In this document: in pieces, positions 26,348 to 34,523 of the stretch | Numbering within the stretch: the first letter of the stretch is position 1 | Layout of the letters: each line of letters opens with the position of its first letter | Source of the DNA: Bifidobacterium lemurum | GTDB lineage: Bacteria > Actinomycetota > Actinomycetes > Actinomycetales > Bifidobacteriaceae | Assembly: GCF_014898175.1 (NCBI RefSeq) | Contig: NZ_CP062948.1 | Coordinates: 2,852,001-2,916,000, forward strand | Direction of reading: 5' to 3' | DNA: 64,000 nt | Notes under the pieces: generated by a model | Seen by the model: only the letters and a program-made list of their open reading frames with translations | Database searches by the model: none | Told to the model about the DNA's origin: nothing | Translations under genes and position numbers: made by a program

Positions 26348-27262
26348 TCAGCCCTTGAGGCCGGAGGTGGCCACGCCCTGGACCAGATGCTTCTGGAAGA
26401 ACAGGAAGATCAGCACGGACGGCAGGATGGAGATCGAGGCCATGGCGAACATGGCGCCGTAGTCCGAGCCCGAGGACGGGTCGGAGAACAGCTTGAGCGC
26501 CAGGGACACGGGATACCATTCGGTCTTGTTCACGTACAGCAGGGCCGAGAGGAAGTCGTCCCACCGCCACATGAAGCTGAAGATGCAGCCCGTGACCACG
26601 GCCGGGGTGATCAGCGGGACGATCACGCGGAAGAAGATGCCGTAGTAGGAGCATCCGTCGATCTTCGCGGCCTCGTCGAGCGAGCGCGGGATTCCGTCGA
26701 TGAAGTTCATGATCAGGTAGATGAAGAATCCCTGGATCGCGAAGCAGTAGGGCACAATCAGCGGCAGGTAGCTGTCCGTCCAGCCGAGCTTCTGGTACCA
26801 GATGTACTGCGGGACCATGAGCACCTGCGCGGGCAGCATCATGGAGACGAGCATCGCGACGAACAGGATCCTGCGTCCGGGGAACCTCAGCCGGCTCAGC
26901 GCGTACGCGGTGATGGCGGAGCTGGCGATGGTGCCGGCGGTGGCGATCACGGCGATGAGCAGGGAGTTGCCCATGAAGCGGACGAATCCGGTGCCCATGA
27001 AGCCCTTGAGGCCGTTGACGAAGTTGTCCAGCGTCCATTCGGTGGGGATGAGCTGGCCCGCGGTGGCGAACACCGTGTCGGTGGGCTTGAACGCGGAGAA
27101 CACCATCCAGATGATCGGGTAGATCATCAGCAGGGCGAACGCCATGACGAACACGTGGTAGACCACGCGGCCGGCGATATGACGCCAGTTGGTCTCGCGG
27201 GACGCATGCACGGGCACATCGGCCTTATGAGCGGGGGTGGGGTTGAGGGTCGCGGTTGTCAT
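26348..27262 (-). CDS. Carbohydrate ABC transporter permease (MalG type)
   Basis: A 304-residue inner-membrane permease with about six transmembrane helices. The EAA loop contacting the ATPase is IPRSLDEAAKIDGCSYYG at about residues 212-229, and the C-terminus QKHLVQGVATSGLKG is characteristic of the CUT1 group. It follows the MalF-type permease by 5 bp and belongs to an operon with the binding protein at 29691. No ATPase gene is present in the window, so a shared MsmK-like ATPase elsewhere must energise it (inference). Confidence 0.93.
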   Translation of the reverse strand: MTTATLNPTPAHKADVPVHASRETNWRHIAGRVVYHVFVMAFALLMIYPIIWMVFSAFKPTDTVFATAGQLIPTEWTLDNFVNGLKGFMGTGFVRFMGNSLLIAVIATAGTIASSAITAYALSRLRFPGRRILFVAMLVSMMLPAQVLMVPQYIWYQKLGWTDSYLPLIVPYCFAIQGFFIYLIMNFIDGIPRSLDEAAKIDGCSYYGIFFRVIVPLITPAVVTGCIFSFMWRWDDFLSALLYVNKTEWYPVSLALKLFSDPSSGSDYGAMFAMASISILPSVLIFLFFQKHLVQGVATSGLKG

Positions 27263-27267
27263 ATCGG

Positions 27268-28224
27268 TCAGGCCTCCTCGTCATAGACCCAGAAACGCTT
27301 GGTAAGGAACAGGAACCCGGTGTACAGGCCCACGATCAGCAGCATGACCCAGGCCAGGGCCGCGCCGTAGCCGGCGTGGTGGCGGGTGAAGGACTCGTCG
27401 TACATGTAGACCATGTAGAACAGGGTCGAGTTGCGCGGCTTGCCTTGGGTGATGATGTAGCACTGGGTGAACGCCAGGAAGCCGTTGATCGACTGCATGA
27501 CCAGGTTGAAGAAGATGGTCGGGGTCAGCAGCGGCAGGGTGATCTTCCAGAACTGGCGGGCCTTCGAGGCGCCGTCCACGCTCGCGGCCTCGTACAATTC
27601 GGTCGGGATCTGCTTGAGGGAGGCCAGGAAGATCAGCATGGACGAGCCGAACTGCCATACGCCCAGGATGATCAGGGTCCAGATGGCGGTGGACTCGTTG
27701 CCCAGCCACGCGAAGTCGGTCTCCAGGCCGAACATGCCGAGCACCTGGTTGACCACGCCGTCCGCTGCGAACATCTGCTTCCACAGGATCGCCACGGCCA
27801 CCGAGCCGCCCAGGATCGAGGGCAGATAGTAGGCCGCGCGGTAGAAGCCGGAGACCTTGGAGTTCTTCAGAAGCAGCATGGCCACGAACAGGGCGAACAC
27901 GAGTCGCAGCGGGGTGGAGACCAGCGCGTAGAAGAAGGTCACGCCCAACGACTTGAAGAACTTGTCGTCCGAGAACATATCGAGGTAGTTCTGTATGCCG
28001 ATGAACTTCGCCTCGCCGATGATCGAATAGTCGGTGAGCGTGTAGTAGAACGACAGGAGGATCGGCACCAGAAGGAACACGAGGAAACCGATGATGAACG
28101 GCAACGCGCACACCACGCCGGAGGTCCTCTCCAAGGTCATGAACCGCGCGAATCTGCCTTGCTTCTTGAACTGCACGCCCGCCTCGCCCAAACGGCGACC
28201 GGGAACAGCAGATGCCTGAGACAT
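27268..28224 (-). CDS. Carbohydrate ABC transporter permease (MalF type)
   Basis: A 318-residue permease with six predicted helices, the first near residues 38-60 (VCALPFIIGFLVFLLVPILL). The EAA loop LYEAASVDGASKARQF is at about 213-228. The start at 28224 is selected by GAAAGG upstream; the frame to 28281 is not family-like. It sits between the binding protein and the MalG-type permease. Confidence 0.93.
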   Translation of the reverse strand: MSQASAVPGRRLGEAGVQFKKQGRFARFMTLERTSGVVCALPFIIGFLVFLLVPILLSFYYTLTDYSIIGEAKFIGIQNYLDMFSDDKFFKSLGVTFFYALVSTPLRLVFALFVAMLLLKNSKVSGFYRAAYYLPSILGGSVAVAILWKQMFAADGVVNQVLGMFGLETDFAWLGNESTAIWTLIILGVWQFGSSMLIFLASLKQIPTELYEAASVDGASKARQFWKITLPLLTPTIFFNLVMQSINGFLAFTQCYIITQGKPRNSTLFYMVYMYDESFTRHHAGYGAALAWVMLLIVGLYTGFLFLTKRFWVYDEEA

Positions 28225-28395
28225 AGCAAACCTTTCTCTTGCTTGGGATCGGTCAGCGAGGCCTCTCCCCCGTATGGCCAATGCTGGCCACGGTTACATA
28301 TGTTGGATGGTTGGTGGTCGATGTGGCCTGAGGCCGTGTTCGCCGCAGGCCACATCGAAGATGATCGAACCGTCGGATCCTTGCGGTCGGCCGGT

Positions 28396-29691
28396 TTAGT
28401 AGGCGCCGTTGGCCTCTTCCACGAAGGTCGCCGCGGCGTCCTTGGCGGTGATTGCGCCGTAGAGGATGTTCTCCTCGATTTCGGGAAGGGTCTGGGAGTT
28501 GACGGTGGAGGCGGCGGCCGGGGACGGCGGGTTGATGGCCGACGAGTTCGGCGTCACCACATCGTTGAGGAAGGTCGCGATCTCCTGCTCGTCGGCGCTC
28601 AGCTGCTCTTCCAGAACGGTCATCATCGCGGAGGAGACGGGCAGGCCTCGGTCGGTGCCCATGGTCGTGACCGCATCCTCGTTGTTGGTGTAGTAGTTGA
28701 TGAACTCGGCGGCGAGCTGCGGGTTCTCGCAGGACTTGGAGATGGCCCAGAACTGGCCCGGCTTGATGTAGTTGGCCGCGGTCACGTCGGCGGCCGGCCA
28801 CGGGGCGAGCGCCAGATCGTCATCGGTCAGGGCCTGCATGGCGGGCATCTGCGAAGTGAACTTGAAGGACACCCACGACATGGAGGACGGATCGGAGCCG
28901 TAGACCACCGGATCCTGGTCGACGGAGCCGGCCGTGATCTCGGCGAACACCTCGGGGCTGATATGCCAGCCCTCGTTGATGCCCTCCTCATAGACGTCGA
29001 AGTAGGGCTCCACATCCTCGGCGGTCACGCCCAGACCCTCGTCCTCGAACAGGGTCTTGCCTTCGCCGCGCATCACGTACTCGAGCAGCTCGGAGGCCTC
29101 GTAGTAGCGGAAGTTGGTTTTCACGCCGGTCTTCTCGTAGACCTCCTTGGCGAGGGCCTTGAATTCGTCGAGGTCCATCTCCTCGGGCATTTCGATGCCG
29201 GCCTCGTCGAGCAGGGTCTTGTTGTAGATCATGGCCGGCGAGGACGAGCCGGAGGAGATCAGGTACTGGGAGCCGTCCTTCTGGCCGGAGGCGAGAATGG
29301 ATTCATCGATATTGGTGGTGTCGATGGTGCCGTCCTCGATGTATTCGTCGAGCGGGATGATCAGGCCGTTCTCCACGTACTCGTTGAAGTAGGAGTAGTC
29401 CATGGCGATCACGTCGGGCATGCTGTCGCCGGCGGCCGAGGTCGACAGCTTCTGCCAGTAGTCGCTCCATTCGGAGGGCTGGCCGTCGATGCTCACGCCC
29501 TCGTTCGCGGCCTCGAACGCCTTGTCGATCGCGTCCTGCTTTTCGTTGCGGTCCTGGTTGCCCCACCAGGCGATGGTCAGGTTCTGCGAGTCGCTTGCGT
29601 CGCCGGACTCATTGGAGGACCCGCAGGCGGCCATGGCCATCAGGGTTGCCACGGCGGTGGCGCCGGCGAGGATCTTCTTGATGTTCTTCAT
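28396..29691 (-). CDS. Sugar ABC transporter substrate-binding lipoprotein
   Basis: A 431-residue extracytoplasmic solute receptor of the CUT1 family. A lipoprotein signal peptide ends at the lipobox AMAAC with Cys23, followed by a Ser/Gly/Asp-rich linker. The core begins LTIAWWGNQDRNEKQDAI. The start at 29691 has GAAAGG upstream. The promoter is likely TATAGT (minus strand, 29792-29797) with TGGAAT 17 bases before it (29815-29820), giving a roughly 100-nt leader. A LacI operator candidate lies further upstream. Ligand unknown; uronide or rhamnogalacturonan oligomers are suggested by the neighbours. Confidence 0.92.
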   Translation of the reverse strand: MKNIKKILAGATAVATLMAMAACGSSNESGDASDSQNLTIAWWGNQDRNEKQDAIDKAFEAANEGVSIDGQPSEWSDYWQKLSTSAAGDSMPDVIAMDYSYFNEYVENGLIIPLDEYIEDGTIDTTNIDESILASGQKDGSQYLISSGSSSPAMIYNKTLLDEAGIEMPEEMDLDEFKALAKEVYEKTGVKTNFRYYEASELLEYVMRGEGKTLFEDEGLGVTAEDVEPYFDVYEEGINEGWHISPEVFAEITAGSVDQDPVVYGSDPSSMSWVSFKFTSQMPAMQALTDDDLALAPWPAADVTAANYIKPGQFWAISKSCENPQLAAEFINYYTNNEDAVTTMGTDRGLPVSSAMMTVLEEQLSADEQEIATFLNDVVTPNSSAINPPSPAAASTVNSQTLPEIEENILYGAITAKDAAATFVEEANGAY

Positions 29692-29791
29692 CGAACGACC
29701 TTTCTTGTTTGGCTGGTGGAACCACTCCGTGCGGTTGTTGGTCGGAGCGGTTCCCGAACACACCACCGTGGTGATGTTCGTTGTATGAAAC

Positions 29792-29853
29792 ACTATACAC
29801 ACACTTTCATTTTAATTCCACTTTCTTCCGCGTGTTTTCTGTAAACGATTCCA
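29792..29853 (-). promoter_or_regulatory. Promoter and LacI operator of the ABC operon
   Basis: The -10 TATAGT is at 29792-29797 and the -35 TGGAAT at 29815-29820, with 17 bp between. TGGAATCGTTTACA (minus strand, 29840-29853) lies 20 bp upstream of the -35 and differs in one base from the site overlapping the promoter of the LacI gene next door. Confidence 0.6.
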
Positions 29854-29867
29854 TTTTTCTTTATAAA

Positions 29868-29891
29868 AAATGCCGACAAACGCCGGCATTT
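29868..29891 (-). terminator. Rho-independent terminator of lacI 3
   Basis: AAATGCCG pairs with CGGCATTT, and on the minus strand a TTTTTT run follows. It ends the regulator transcript 22 bp after the stop codon. Confidence 0.8.
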
Positions 29892-29913
29892 CAATGTTTT
29901 TAAGTGCTTTTGC

Positions 29914-30918
29914 TTATGAAATACGCGCCGCAGCAGTGGAATCCCTTGTGATCAGAATTTCCGGAATCATATGCGACACCGGCTCGAATTCGACGCCCTC
30001 GCGCTCGGCGTCCAACAGCTCCGCCAACAACCGCACGGCCTGGGAACCCATACGTTCCTGCCGCACATCGATTGTGGTCATCTGCGGACGGGAGGCGCGC
30101 GACAGCACGGAATCATCGATGCCCATCACGCTGATATCCTCCGGAATGGACAATCCCCGTTCAACGAGGCGCGAAACCACGCCGGAGGCCACCAGGTCGT
30201 TGAACGCGATCACCGCGGTGACGCCCTCCTCCAGCATCAGCGCATCGCCCGCGTTCACACCGCCGCCGTAGGTGGGCTCGAAGGGCCCGATGGCCACGCA
30301 TTCAACGCCGAATTCCTCGCATCCCCGCGAAACCGCATCGATACGGGCGCGGTTGCTCCACGAATGCGACAGCCCGGAGATATAGGCGATGCGTTTATGC
30401 CCCAGCGAAGCGAGGTGGCGCACCGCCTGCATGATACCCGAACGGTCGTCGATGCAGACATCCGTATACCCCTCGATCTGACGGTTCGCCAGCACGGTGT
30501 TGCGCTGGGGGAACAAGCGGCGGATCAGCGTGTCCGAAATACGCGGGGACACCACCACCTGCCCTTCGCAGCTGGACACCACATCGCCGACGGTCCGCTC
30601 CACATCGTTGGTCAGCTCGAGATCGGCCACGAACAGACGATATCCCAGAGACTGAGCCTGCGCGAACAGGCCTTTGAACAGATCGGTGAAATAGAAATTG
30701 CCGACGTCAGTGACGAACACCGCGATATTCCCCTTGCCGCTTTTCCCCGCGATCAGATCGCGTGCCGCGGCGTTCGGCTTATACCCAAGCCTGTCGGCGG
30801 CCTTGCGCACGCGGTCGCGCGTCGCCTGCTTCACCGAACCGTTGTTCAAGGCCCTGGACACCGTGGCGGCGGACACCCCCGCCGCCTGCGCCACATCCTG
30901 AATCGTTGCGTCACTCAT
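29914..30918 (-). CDS. LacI-family transcriptional regulator of the ABC operon
   Basis: A 334-residue LacI regulator with HTH ATIQDVAQAAGVSAATVSRA at about 4-23. The recognition helix begins Ala-Ala rather than Pro-Ser, so its operator should differ from that of the other two island LacI proteins. The sensor domain is complete. The matching site TGGAATCGTTTGCA overlaps its own -35 and a near copy lies before the binding-protein gene, which indicates autoregulation and control of the adjacent ABC operon. Confidence 0.92.
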   Translation of the reverse strand: MSDATIQDVAQAAGVSAATVSRALNNGSVKQATRDRVRKAADRLGYKPNAAARDLIAGKSGKGNIAVFVTDVGNFYFTDLFKGLFAQAQSLGYRLFVADLELTNDVERTVGDVVSSCEGQVVVSPRISDTLIRRLFPQRNTVLANRQIEGYTDVCIDDRSGIMQAVRHLASLGHKRIAYISGLSHSWSNRARIDAVSRGCEEFGVECVAIGPFEPTYGGGVNAGDALMLEEGVTAVIAFNDLVASGVVSRLVERGLSIPEDISVMGIDDSVLSRASRPQMTTIDVRQERMGSQAVRLLAELLDAEREGVEFEPVSHMIPEILITRDSTAAARIS

Positions 30919-30966
30919 TGCATCTCGTTTCCATAATCTTCTCGGTCAACCGCAATGCCGAAATCC

Positions 30967-31004
30967 AGTGTAAGGATTATTGAAACAAAATGCAAACGAT
31001 TCCA
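30967..31004 (-). promoter_or_regulatory. lacI 3 promoter overlapped by its operator
   Basis: On the minus strand, -35 TTGCAT (30990-30995) and -10 TACACT (30967-30972) are 17 bp apart. The operator TGGAATCGTTTGCA (30991-31004) covers the -35 element, a classical repressing position. Confidence 0.65.
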
Positions 31005-31049
31005 CGCCGTGTTGCACCGACACTCGGCTTCAAATCTCCCCACAACGAG

Positions 31050-31094
31050 TTTCGGCCGCGCCACGCGAAACAAGCCAGCGCGGCGCGGCCGAAA
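31050..31094 (-). terminator. GC-rich hairpin after eda
   Basis: A 12-bp stem, TTTCGGCCGCGC with complement, lies 21 bp past the eda stop codon. No strong T-run, so called terminator-like. Confidence 0.5.
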
Positions 31095-31114
31095 CCGCGT
31101 ATGAGAAAACCGCC

Positions 31115-31768
31115 TCAGCGGACCTGTTCCACCACGGCGCGGGAATCCTTGCACGCCTGGACGACGGCGGCCCAATCATGGGACTTCTGGGCCTCCGACG
31201 GCACAGGGAAGGAACCGCCGATGGCGAACACGTTCTCCAGCGACAGATAATCCCGCGCGTTGGCGAGGCTCACACCACCGGTGGGCAGGAACCTCACATC
31301 GGCGAACGGGCCATTCAACGCCTTCAACGTCTTGACTCCCCCATAGGCCTCGGCGGGGAAGAACTTGACATGCCTGAGACCACGGTCGTAGGCCTTCTCC
31401 ACATCGGAGGGCACGGCGGTGCCGGGCAGCACCAGCACATCGTTCGCGAGGGCCCAATCGACCACGGCCTCGTCGAAACTGGGGGTCACCAACCCGACGC
31501 ATCCGGCCTCGACGGCGGCCTTGGCCTGGTCGACGTCGTGCACGGTGCCGGCCACCAGCGTGACGCCGGGCACTTCGGCGGCGATCGCCTTCATTCCCTC
31601 GATCGCATACGGGGAACGGAAGGTGACCTCCGCGACAGGCACGCCACCCTCCTCAAGGGCGCGGGCCAGCGGCACGGCCTCCTCGACGGAATGCAGGGTG
31701 ACCAACGGCACGATGCCCAGCTCGCCGAGGTAGGCGATGGTCTCCTCATTGGTTCGTGCGATGCTCAT
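31115..31768 (-). CDS. eda: 2-keto-3-deoxy-6-phosphogluconate aldolase
   Basis: It cleaves KDPG to pyruvate and glyceraldehyde-3-phosphate, joining the uronate pathway to lower glycolysis. The 217-residue class I aldolase has the general-acid Glu47 in VAEVTFRS, the Schiff-base Lys135 in VKFFPAE, and the phosphate-binding PTGGV near 166. Family length and order are normal. The start at 31768 has an AAGGAC ribosome site; the longer frame runs into kdgK. It follows kdgK by 49 bp, so the two form an operon driven from the kdgK promoter. Confidence 0.93.
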   Translation of the reverse strand: MSIARTNEETIAYLGELGIVPLVTLHSVEEAVPLARALEEGGVPVAEVTFRSPYAIEGMKAIAAEVPGVTLVAGTVHDVDQAKAAVEAGCVGLVTPSFDEAVVDWALANDVLVLPGTAVPSDVEKAYDRGLRHVKFFPAEAYGGVKTLKALNGPFADVRFLPTGGVSLANARDYLSLENVFAIGGSFPVPSEAQKSHDWAAVVQACKDSRAVVEQVR

Positions 31769-31817
31769 GATTCGATGTCCTTTCCTTTTCCGTATCGATT
31801 CGCGTGACGACGTGGCC

Positions 31818-32792
31818 TCAGAAGGCCCGCCGATGGCCGGCGGTGAACGCCGCGAGCTGATCGGGCGTGGGCAGCCCCTCGTTGTCCGAAACCTGCTGCG
31901 TCTGGATGGCGCCCAACGCGCATCCGCGTTCCATACTGTCGGCGAGGGATCCACCCTCCAACAGCGAGGACAGCACTCCGGCGGCGAAACCGTCGCCGGC
32001 TCCGACGGTGTCGACCACATGGTCGACGACGAAGCCCGGCACACGGATCTCGACCGACCCGTCGGACGCGTAGGCGCCTCGGGGACCGTCCTTGACGATG
32101 ACGATTTTCGCGCCGTTGTCCAGAAACGCCTTGGCGGTGTCCTCCACGGTGCTCGCTCCGAACAGCACCTGCCCTTCGCCGATGCCCGGCATCACCAGAT
32201 CGGCGCGCGCGGCCAGCCGACGCAGCGTGGACTTCATCACGTCCTCGCTCTTCCACAGGGCGGGACGCAGGTTCGGGTCGAAGCTGACGAACGCGCCGTG
32301 CGCCCGGGACTGGTCGACCAGCGCATAGGCGGCCTCCAACGTGGAATCGCTCAGCGGCGGAAGGATGCCGGTGATATGGGTCAGGGAGATGCCGGTCCAA
32401 TCAAGCTTCTCCACGTCGTCGGCGTCAAGCGTCGAAGCCGCCGAATCTTTACGGTAATAGAAGGTTTTCGGATCGCCTTCGCTCACGCGGGACTTCATCA
32501 TGAAACCGGTGTGGTGTCCGCCGTCCACCCGCACCAGCGAGGTGTCCAAACCATTGGCGCTCAGAAACGCCATGATGCGCTCGCCCAAAGGATCGTCGCC
32601 GATTTTGGTCATATACAGCGGGTCCTGACCAAGCCTTTTCAAGCCGATCGCCACATTGAGCTCGGCGCCGGCCACCGAAGCGGCCCACACACCCACCTCG
32701 CTGAGCGGCCCTTCCTGGTTGGCGGAGAACAATCCCATGGGCTCGCCGACCAGCAGCACCTTGCCCGGTTTGACACCATTCGCCGTTGTCAT
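31818..32792 (-). CDS. kdgK: 2-keto-3-deoxygluconate kinase (PfkB family)
   Basis: It phosphorylates KDG at C6. The 324 residues have the ribokinase-family N-terminal glycine region (VAGAELNVAIGLKRLG, about 40-55) and the C-terminal signature DTVGAGDGFAAGVL containing the catalytic Asp of GAGD. The start at 32792 follows GAAGAGG. A TGTTGCCA-type operator candidate is 124 bp upstream. Other PfkB sugar kinases are possible by sequence alone, but pairing with eda and the uxa genes makes KDG the likely substrate. Confidence 0.9.
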   Translation of the reverse strand: MTTANGVKPGKVLLVGEPMGLFSANQEGPLSEVGVWAASVAGAELNVAIGLKRLGQDPLYMTKIGDDPLGERIMAFLSANGLDTSLVRVDGGHHTGFMMKSRVSEGDPKTFYYRKDSAASTLDADDVEKLDWTGISLTHITGILPPLSDSTLEAAYALVDQSRAHGAFVSFDPNLRPALWKSEDVMKSTLRRLAARADLVMPGIGEGQVLFGASTVEDTAKAFLDNGAKIVIVKDGPRGAYASDGSVEIRVPGFVVDHVVDTVGAGDGFAAGVLSSLLEGGSLADSMERGCALGAIQTQQVSDNEGLPTPDQLAAFTAGHRRAF

Positions 32793-32915
32793 CTTTGCCT
32801 CTTCCGTACCGGCAACCGGCATCAGAGCGCACTGACCTAGACCCTGGCGAGCAGGGCCGTCCGGTTGTTGATTGATGCGTTCAGGCTACAGCACCGAATG
32901 CGGCGGGGAGGAAGA

Positions 32916-32933
32916 TGTTGCCAAGGGTTTCCA
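32916..32933. promoter_or_regulatory. Candidate operator ATGTTGCCAAGGGTTTCC upstream of kdgK
   Basis: It shares TGTTGCCAA and the spaced GTT with the uxa sites. The second half is the least conserved of the four main sites. Confidence 0.45.
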
Positions 32934-33028
32934 TGGTCGGGGTCGCACGGCCGTCATGGAGCGGCCGCCCCGTGCGACTTTTCCGCACATGAAACGAACA
33001 TGGCGTTTCGGATGCGAGAACACGAAAA

Positions 33029-33055
33029 GGGCGGAGTTTCAACGAAACTCCGCCC
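33029..33055 (-). terminator. Rho-independent terminator of trpD
   Basis: A 12-bp stem, GGGCGGAGTTTC with complement, and a 3-nt loop, followed on the minus strand by TTTT. It lies 56 bp beyond the trpD stop. Confidence 0.8.
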
Positions 33056-33110
33056 GCGATGTTCGTTTGCGCCCAAATTCAGGGTCGCACGAACGTTATT
33101 GAGAACCGTT

Positions 33111-34160
33111 CTATGCGCGCGCCTTGGCCGCCTCGATCCACTTGTTCAGCAACGCCTCGGCCTTGCCGGAGTCGACGGCCTGTTCGGCGATGCCGTAGGC
33201 CACCTTGAAACGCTCGGCGAGCGAGGCGTCGGCCGGCACCTGACGACCATCGGCCACGATGGCGGAGGCGGCGTTCAACAGCGCGGTGGTCCGGAACGGC
33301 ACATCCTTGCCGGCGAAGAAGTCACGCGCGGCCTGGGCGTTGTATTCCGGCTCTCCGCCGCGAAGATCGTCGAGGGAGACCTTGGCCAGTCCCAGTTCCC
33401 CGATCGGATCGAATTCGGTTTCGCTCACCTGCCCGTCCTTGAACTCCCACACGGAGACGGGGCCGGTCGGGGCGAGCTCGTCAAGACCCTCCTGCGAGGT
33501 GTACACCATGCCGCTCTGGCCATTGGCCGCATAGACGGCCGCCATGATCGGACTCATGGCGCGGTTGGCGCAGCCGATGGCCATATGCTTCGGCGTGGCC
33601 GGATTCGTCAGCGGACCGAGCACGTTGAACACGCAGGGCACGCCGAGCGCTGCGCGGATCGGTCCGACGAACCGCATGGCCGGATGGAAGGTTTTGGCGA
33701 ACGCGAAGGTGATGCCCACCTCATCGGCGATCTCCCCCACGGCCTGGGGATCGAGCTCCAGCGGCAGACCCAGCGCCTCGAGGCAGTCGGCCGCGCCGCT
33801 TTTGGATGAGGCCGCGCGGTTGCCGTGCTTGACGATCTTCACACCGGTGGAGGCCGCGACGACCGACGCCATGGTGGACAGGTTCACGGTGGCCGCGCCG
33901 TCGCCGCCGGTGCCGACGATGTCGGTGGTCTCCCCCGACACATGCAGAGGCACCGCGTGCGCGACCATCGCCTTCGCCGCGCCGCGCACCTCGTCGGCGG
34001 TCAGCCCCAGCTGCTGCTGGGTGGCGAGCACGGCGCCCACGGCCGCCGGATCGGCGTTGCCCCGCATCAGATCGTCGACGAACCACTCGGATTCCTCGGC
34101 GGTCAGATGGTTGCCCCCAACCAGTTTCGTGAGGATCGACTTCCAAGTGATTTCGGCCAT
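33111..34160 (-). CDS. trpD: Anthranilate phosphoribosyltransferase
   Basis: It transfers the phosphoribosyl group to anthranilate in tryptophan synthesis. The 349 residues show DIVGTGGDGAATVNLST (about 80-96, PRPP-binding loop), KHGNRAASSKSG at 111-122 and the later NVLGPLTNP. The start at 34160 has GAGGG upstream; the frame to 34325 is a shadow crossing a hairpin. No other trp gene is nearby, so it stands alone, as is common in scattered actinobacterial trp pathways. Confidence 0.95.
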   Translation of the reverse strand: MAEITWKSILTKLVGGNHLTAEESEWFVDDLMRGNADPAAVGAVLATQQQLGLTADEVRGAAKAMVAHAVPLHVSGETTDIVGTGGDGAATVNLSTMASVVAASTGVKIVKHGNRAASSKSGAADCLEALGLPLELDPQAVGEIADEVGITFAFAKTFHPAMRFVGPIRAALGVPCVFNVLGPLTNPATPKHMAIGCANRAMSPIMAAVYAANGQSGMVYTSQEGLDELAPTGPVSVWEFKDGQVSETEFDPIGELGLAKVSLDDLRGGEPEYNAQAARDFFAGKDVPFRTTALLNAASAIVADGRQVPADASLAERFKVAYGIAEQAVDSGKAEALLNKWIEAAKARA

Positions 34161-34287
34161 GATGCCCTCCTTGACGCATGCCACGTCGTTGTTGTGTTCC
34201 GTCCGCCATTGTAATCGCCTTGCGTTATCGCCAGTCGGCACGTCCGTATCACGGATGGTCTCGCCCTGCATGGATCGTCCCGAATGC

Positions 34288-34325
34288 GTGAAAGGGAGCC
34301 GACCATCAGGTCGGCTCCCTTTCAC
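34288..34325. terminator. Perfect 17-bp stem hairpin
   Basis: GTGAAAGGGAGCCGACC and its complement flank a 4-nt loop. It lies upstream of trpD and downstream of secA and the ABC remnant on the same strand. It probably terminated the lost gene and now backs up secA termination. Confidence 0.65.
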
Positions 34326-34354
34326 GTCGATTACGCTCGTCCGAATGACGTTAT

Positions 34355-34430
34355 GTCATAAGGATGCCTTCGTCGCGGAAAGCCACTTCGACACGCCCGT
34401 CATGCAGCACGATGATGCGGTCGGCACGTC
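34355..34430 (-). pseudogene. Remnant of an ABC transporter ATP-binding protein C-terminus
   Basis: Minus-strand translation of this stretch gives ADRIIVLHDGRV followed by EVAFRDEGILMT and a TAA stop. This is the pattern of the last 20-25 residues of ABC ATPases. Nothing ATPase-like remains upstream. The final 30 bp are duplicated at 34428-34457, so the remnant is bracketed by a direct repeat. Confidence 0.6.
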
Positions 34431-34457
34431 ATAAGGATGCCTTCGTCGCGGAAAGCC
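34355..34457. repeat. 30-bp direct repeat, period 73 bp
   Basis: Identical 30-bp copies at 34355-34384 and 34428-34457, beginning GTCATAAGGATGCCTTCGTC. The unit covers the tail of the ABC remnant. This looks like a tandem duplication or the footprint of a deletion. Confidence 0.8.
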
Positions 34458-34470
34458 CACTAGGCTTTCC
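34450..34470. repeat. Hairpin GGAAAGCC/GGCTTTCC
   Basis: An 8-bp perfect stem with a 5-nt loop that uses the end of the second direct-repeat copy. There is no T-run; function unknown. Confidence 0.45.
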
Positions 34471-34479
34471 GCTCCTCGG

Positions 34480-34523
34480 GTGAGCCGCTTATGGCGATGC
34501 CTTTGGCATCGCCGGCGGCTCAC
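34480..34523 (-). terminator. Hairpin overlapping the secA stop codon
   Basis: The outer arms GTGAGCCGC/GCGGCTCAC enclose a perfect inner stem GGCGATGCC/GGCATCGCC with a TTT loop. The right outer arm contains the secA stop at 34520-34522. Likely part of the secA 3' end. Confidence 0.6.

Larger units (their letters stand above)
32793..33110. other. Intergenic region between kdgK and trpD
   Basis: No gene. It holds the kdgK promoter region with the operator candidate at 32916-32933, a 9-bp stem GTCGCACGG/CCGTGCGAC at 32942-32978 followed on the plus strand by TTTT, and the trpD terminator at 33029-33055. Confidence 0.6.
34161..34519. other. Intergenic region trpD-secA with hairpins and a gene remnant
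   Basis: No intact gene. In order: the trpD promoter region, a perfect 17-bp hairpin at 34288-34325, a remnant of an ABC ATPase C-terminus at 34355-34430 with a tandem 30-bp repeat, and two hairpins before the secA stop. Confidence 0.6.

Noticed and set aside
6192..32792. Island as a recently integrated mobile element
   Set aside because: No integrase, transposase, att-like direct repeat or tRNA boundary was found at either end, and base composition is not visibly different from the flanks.
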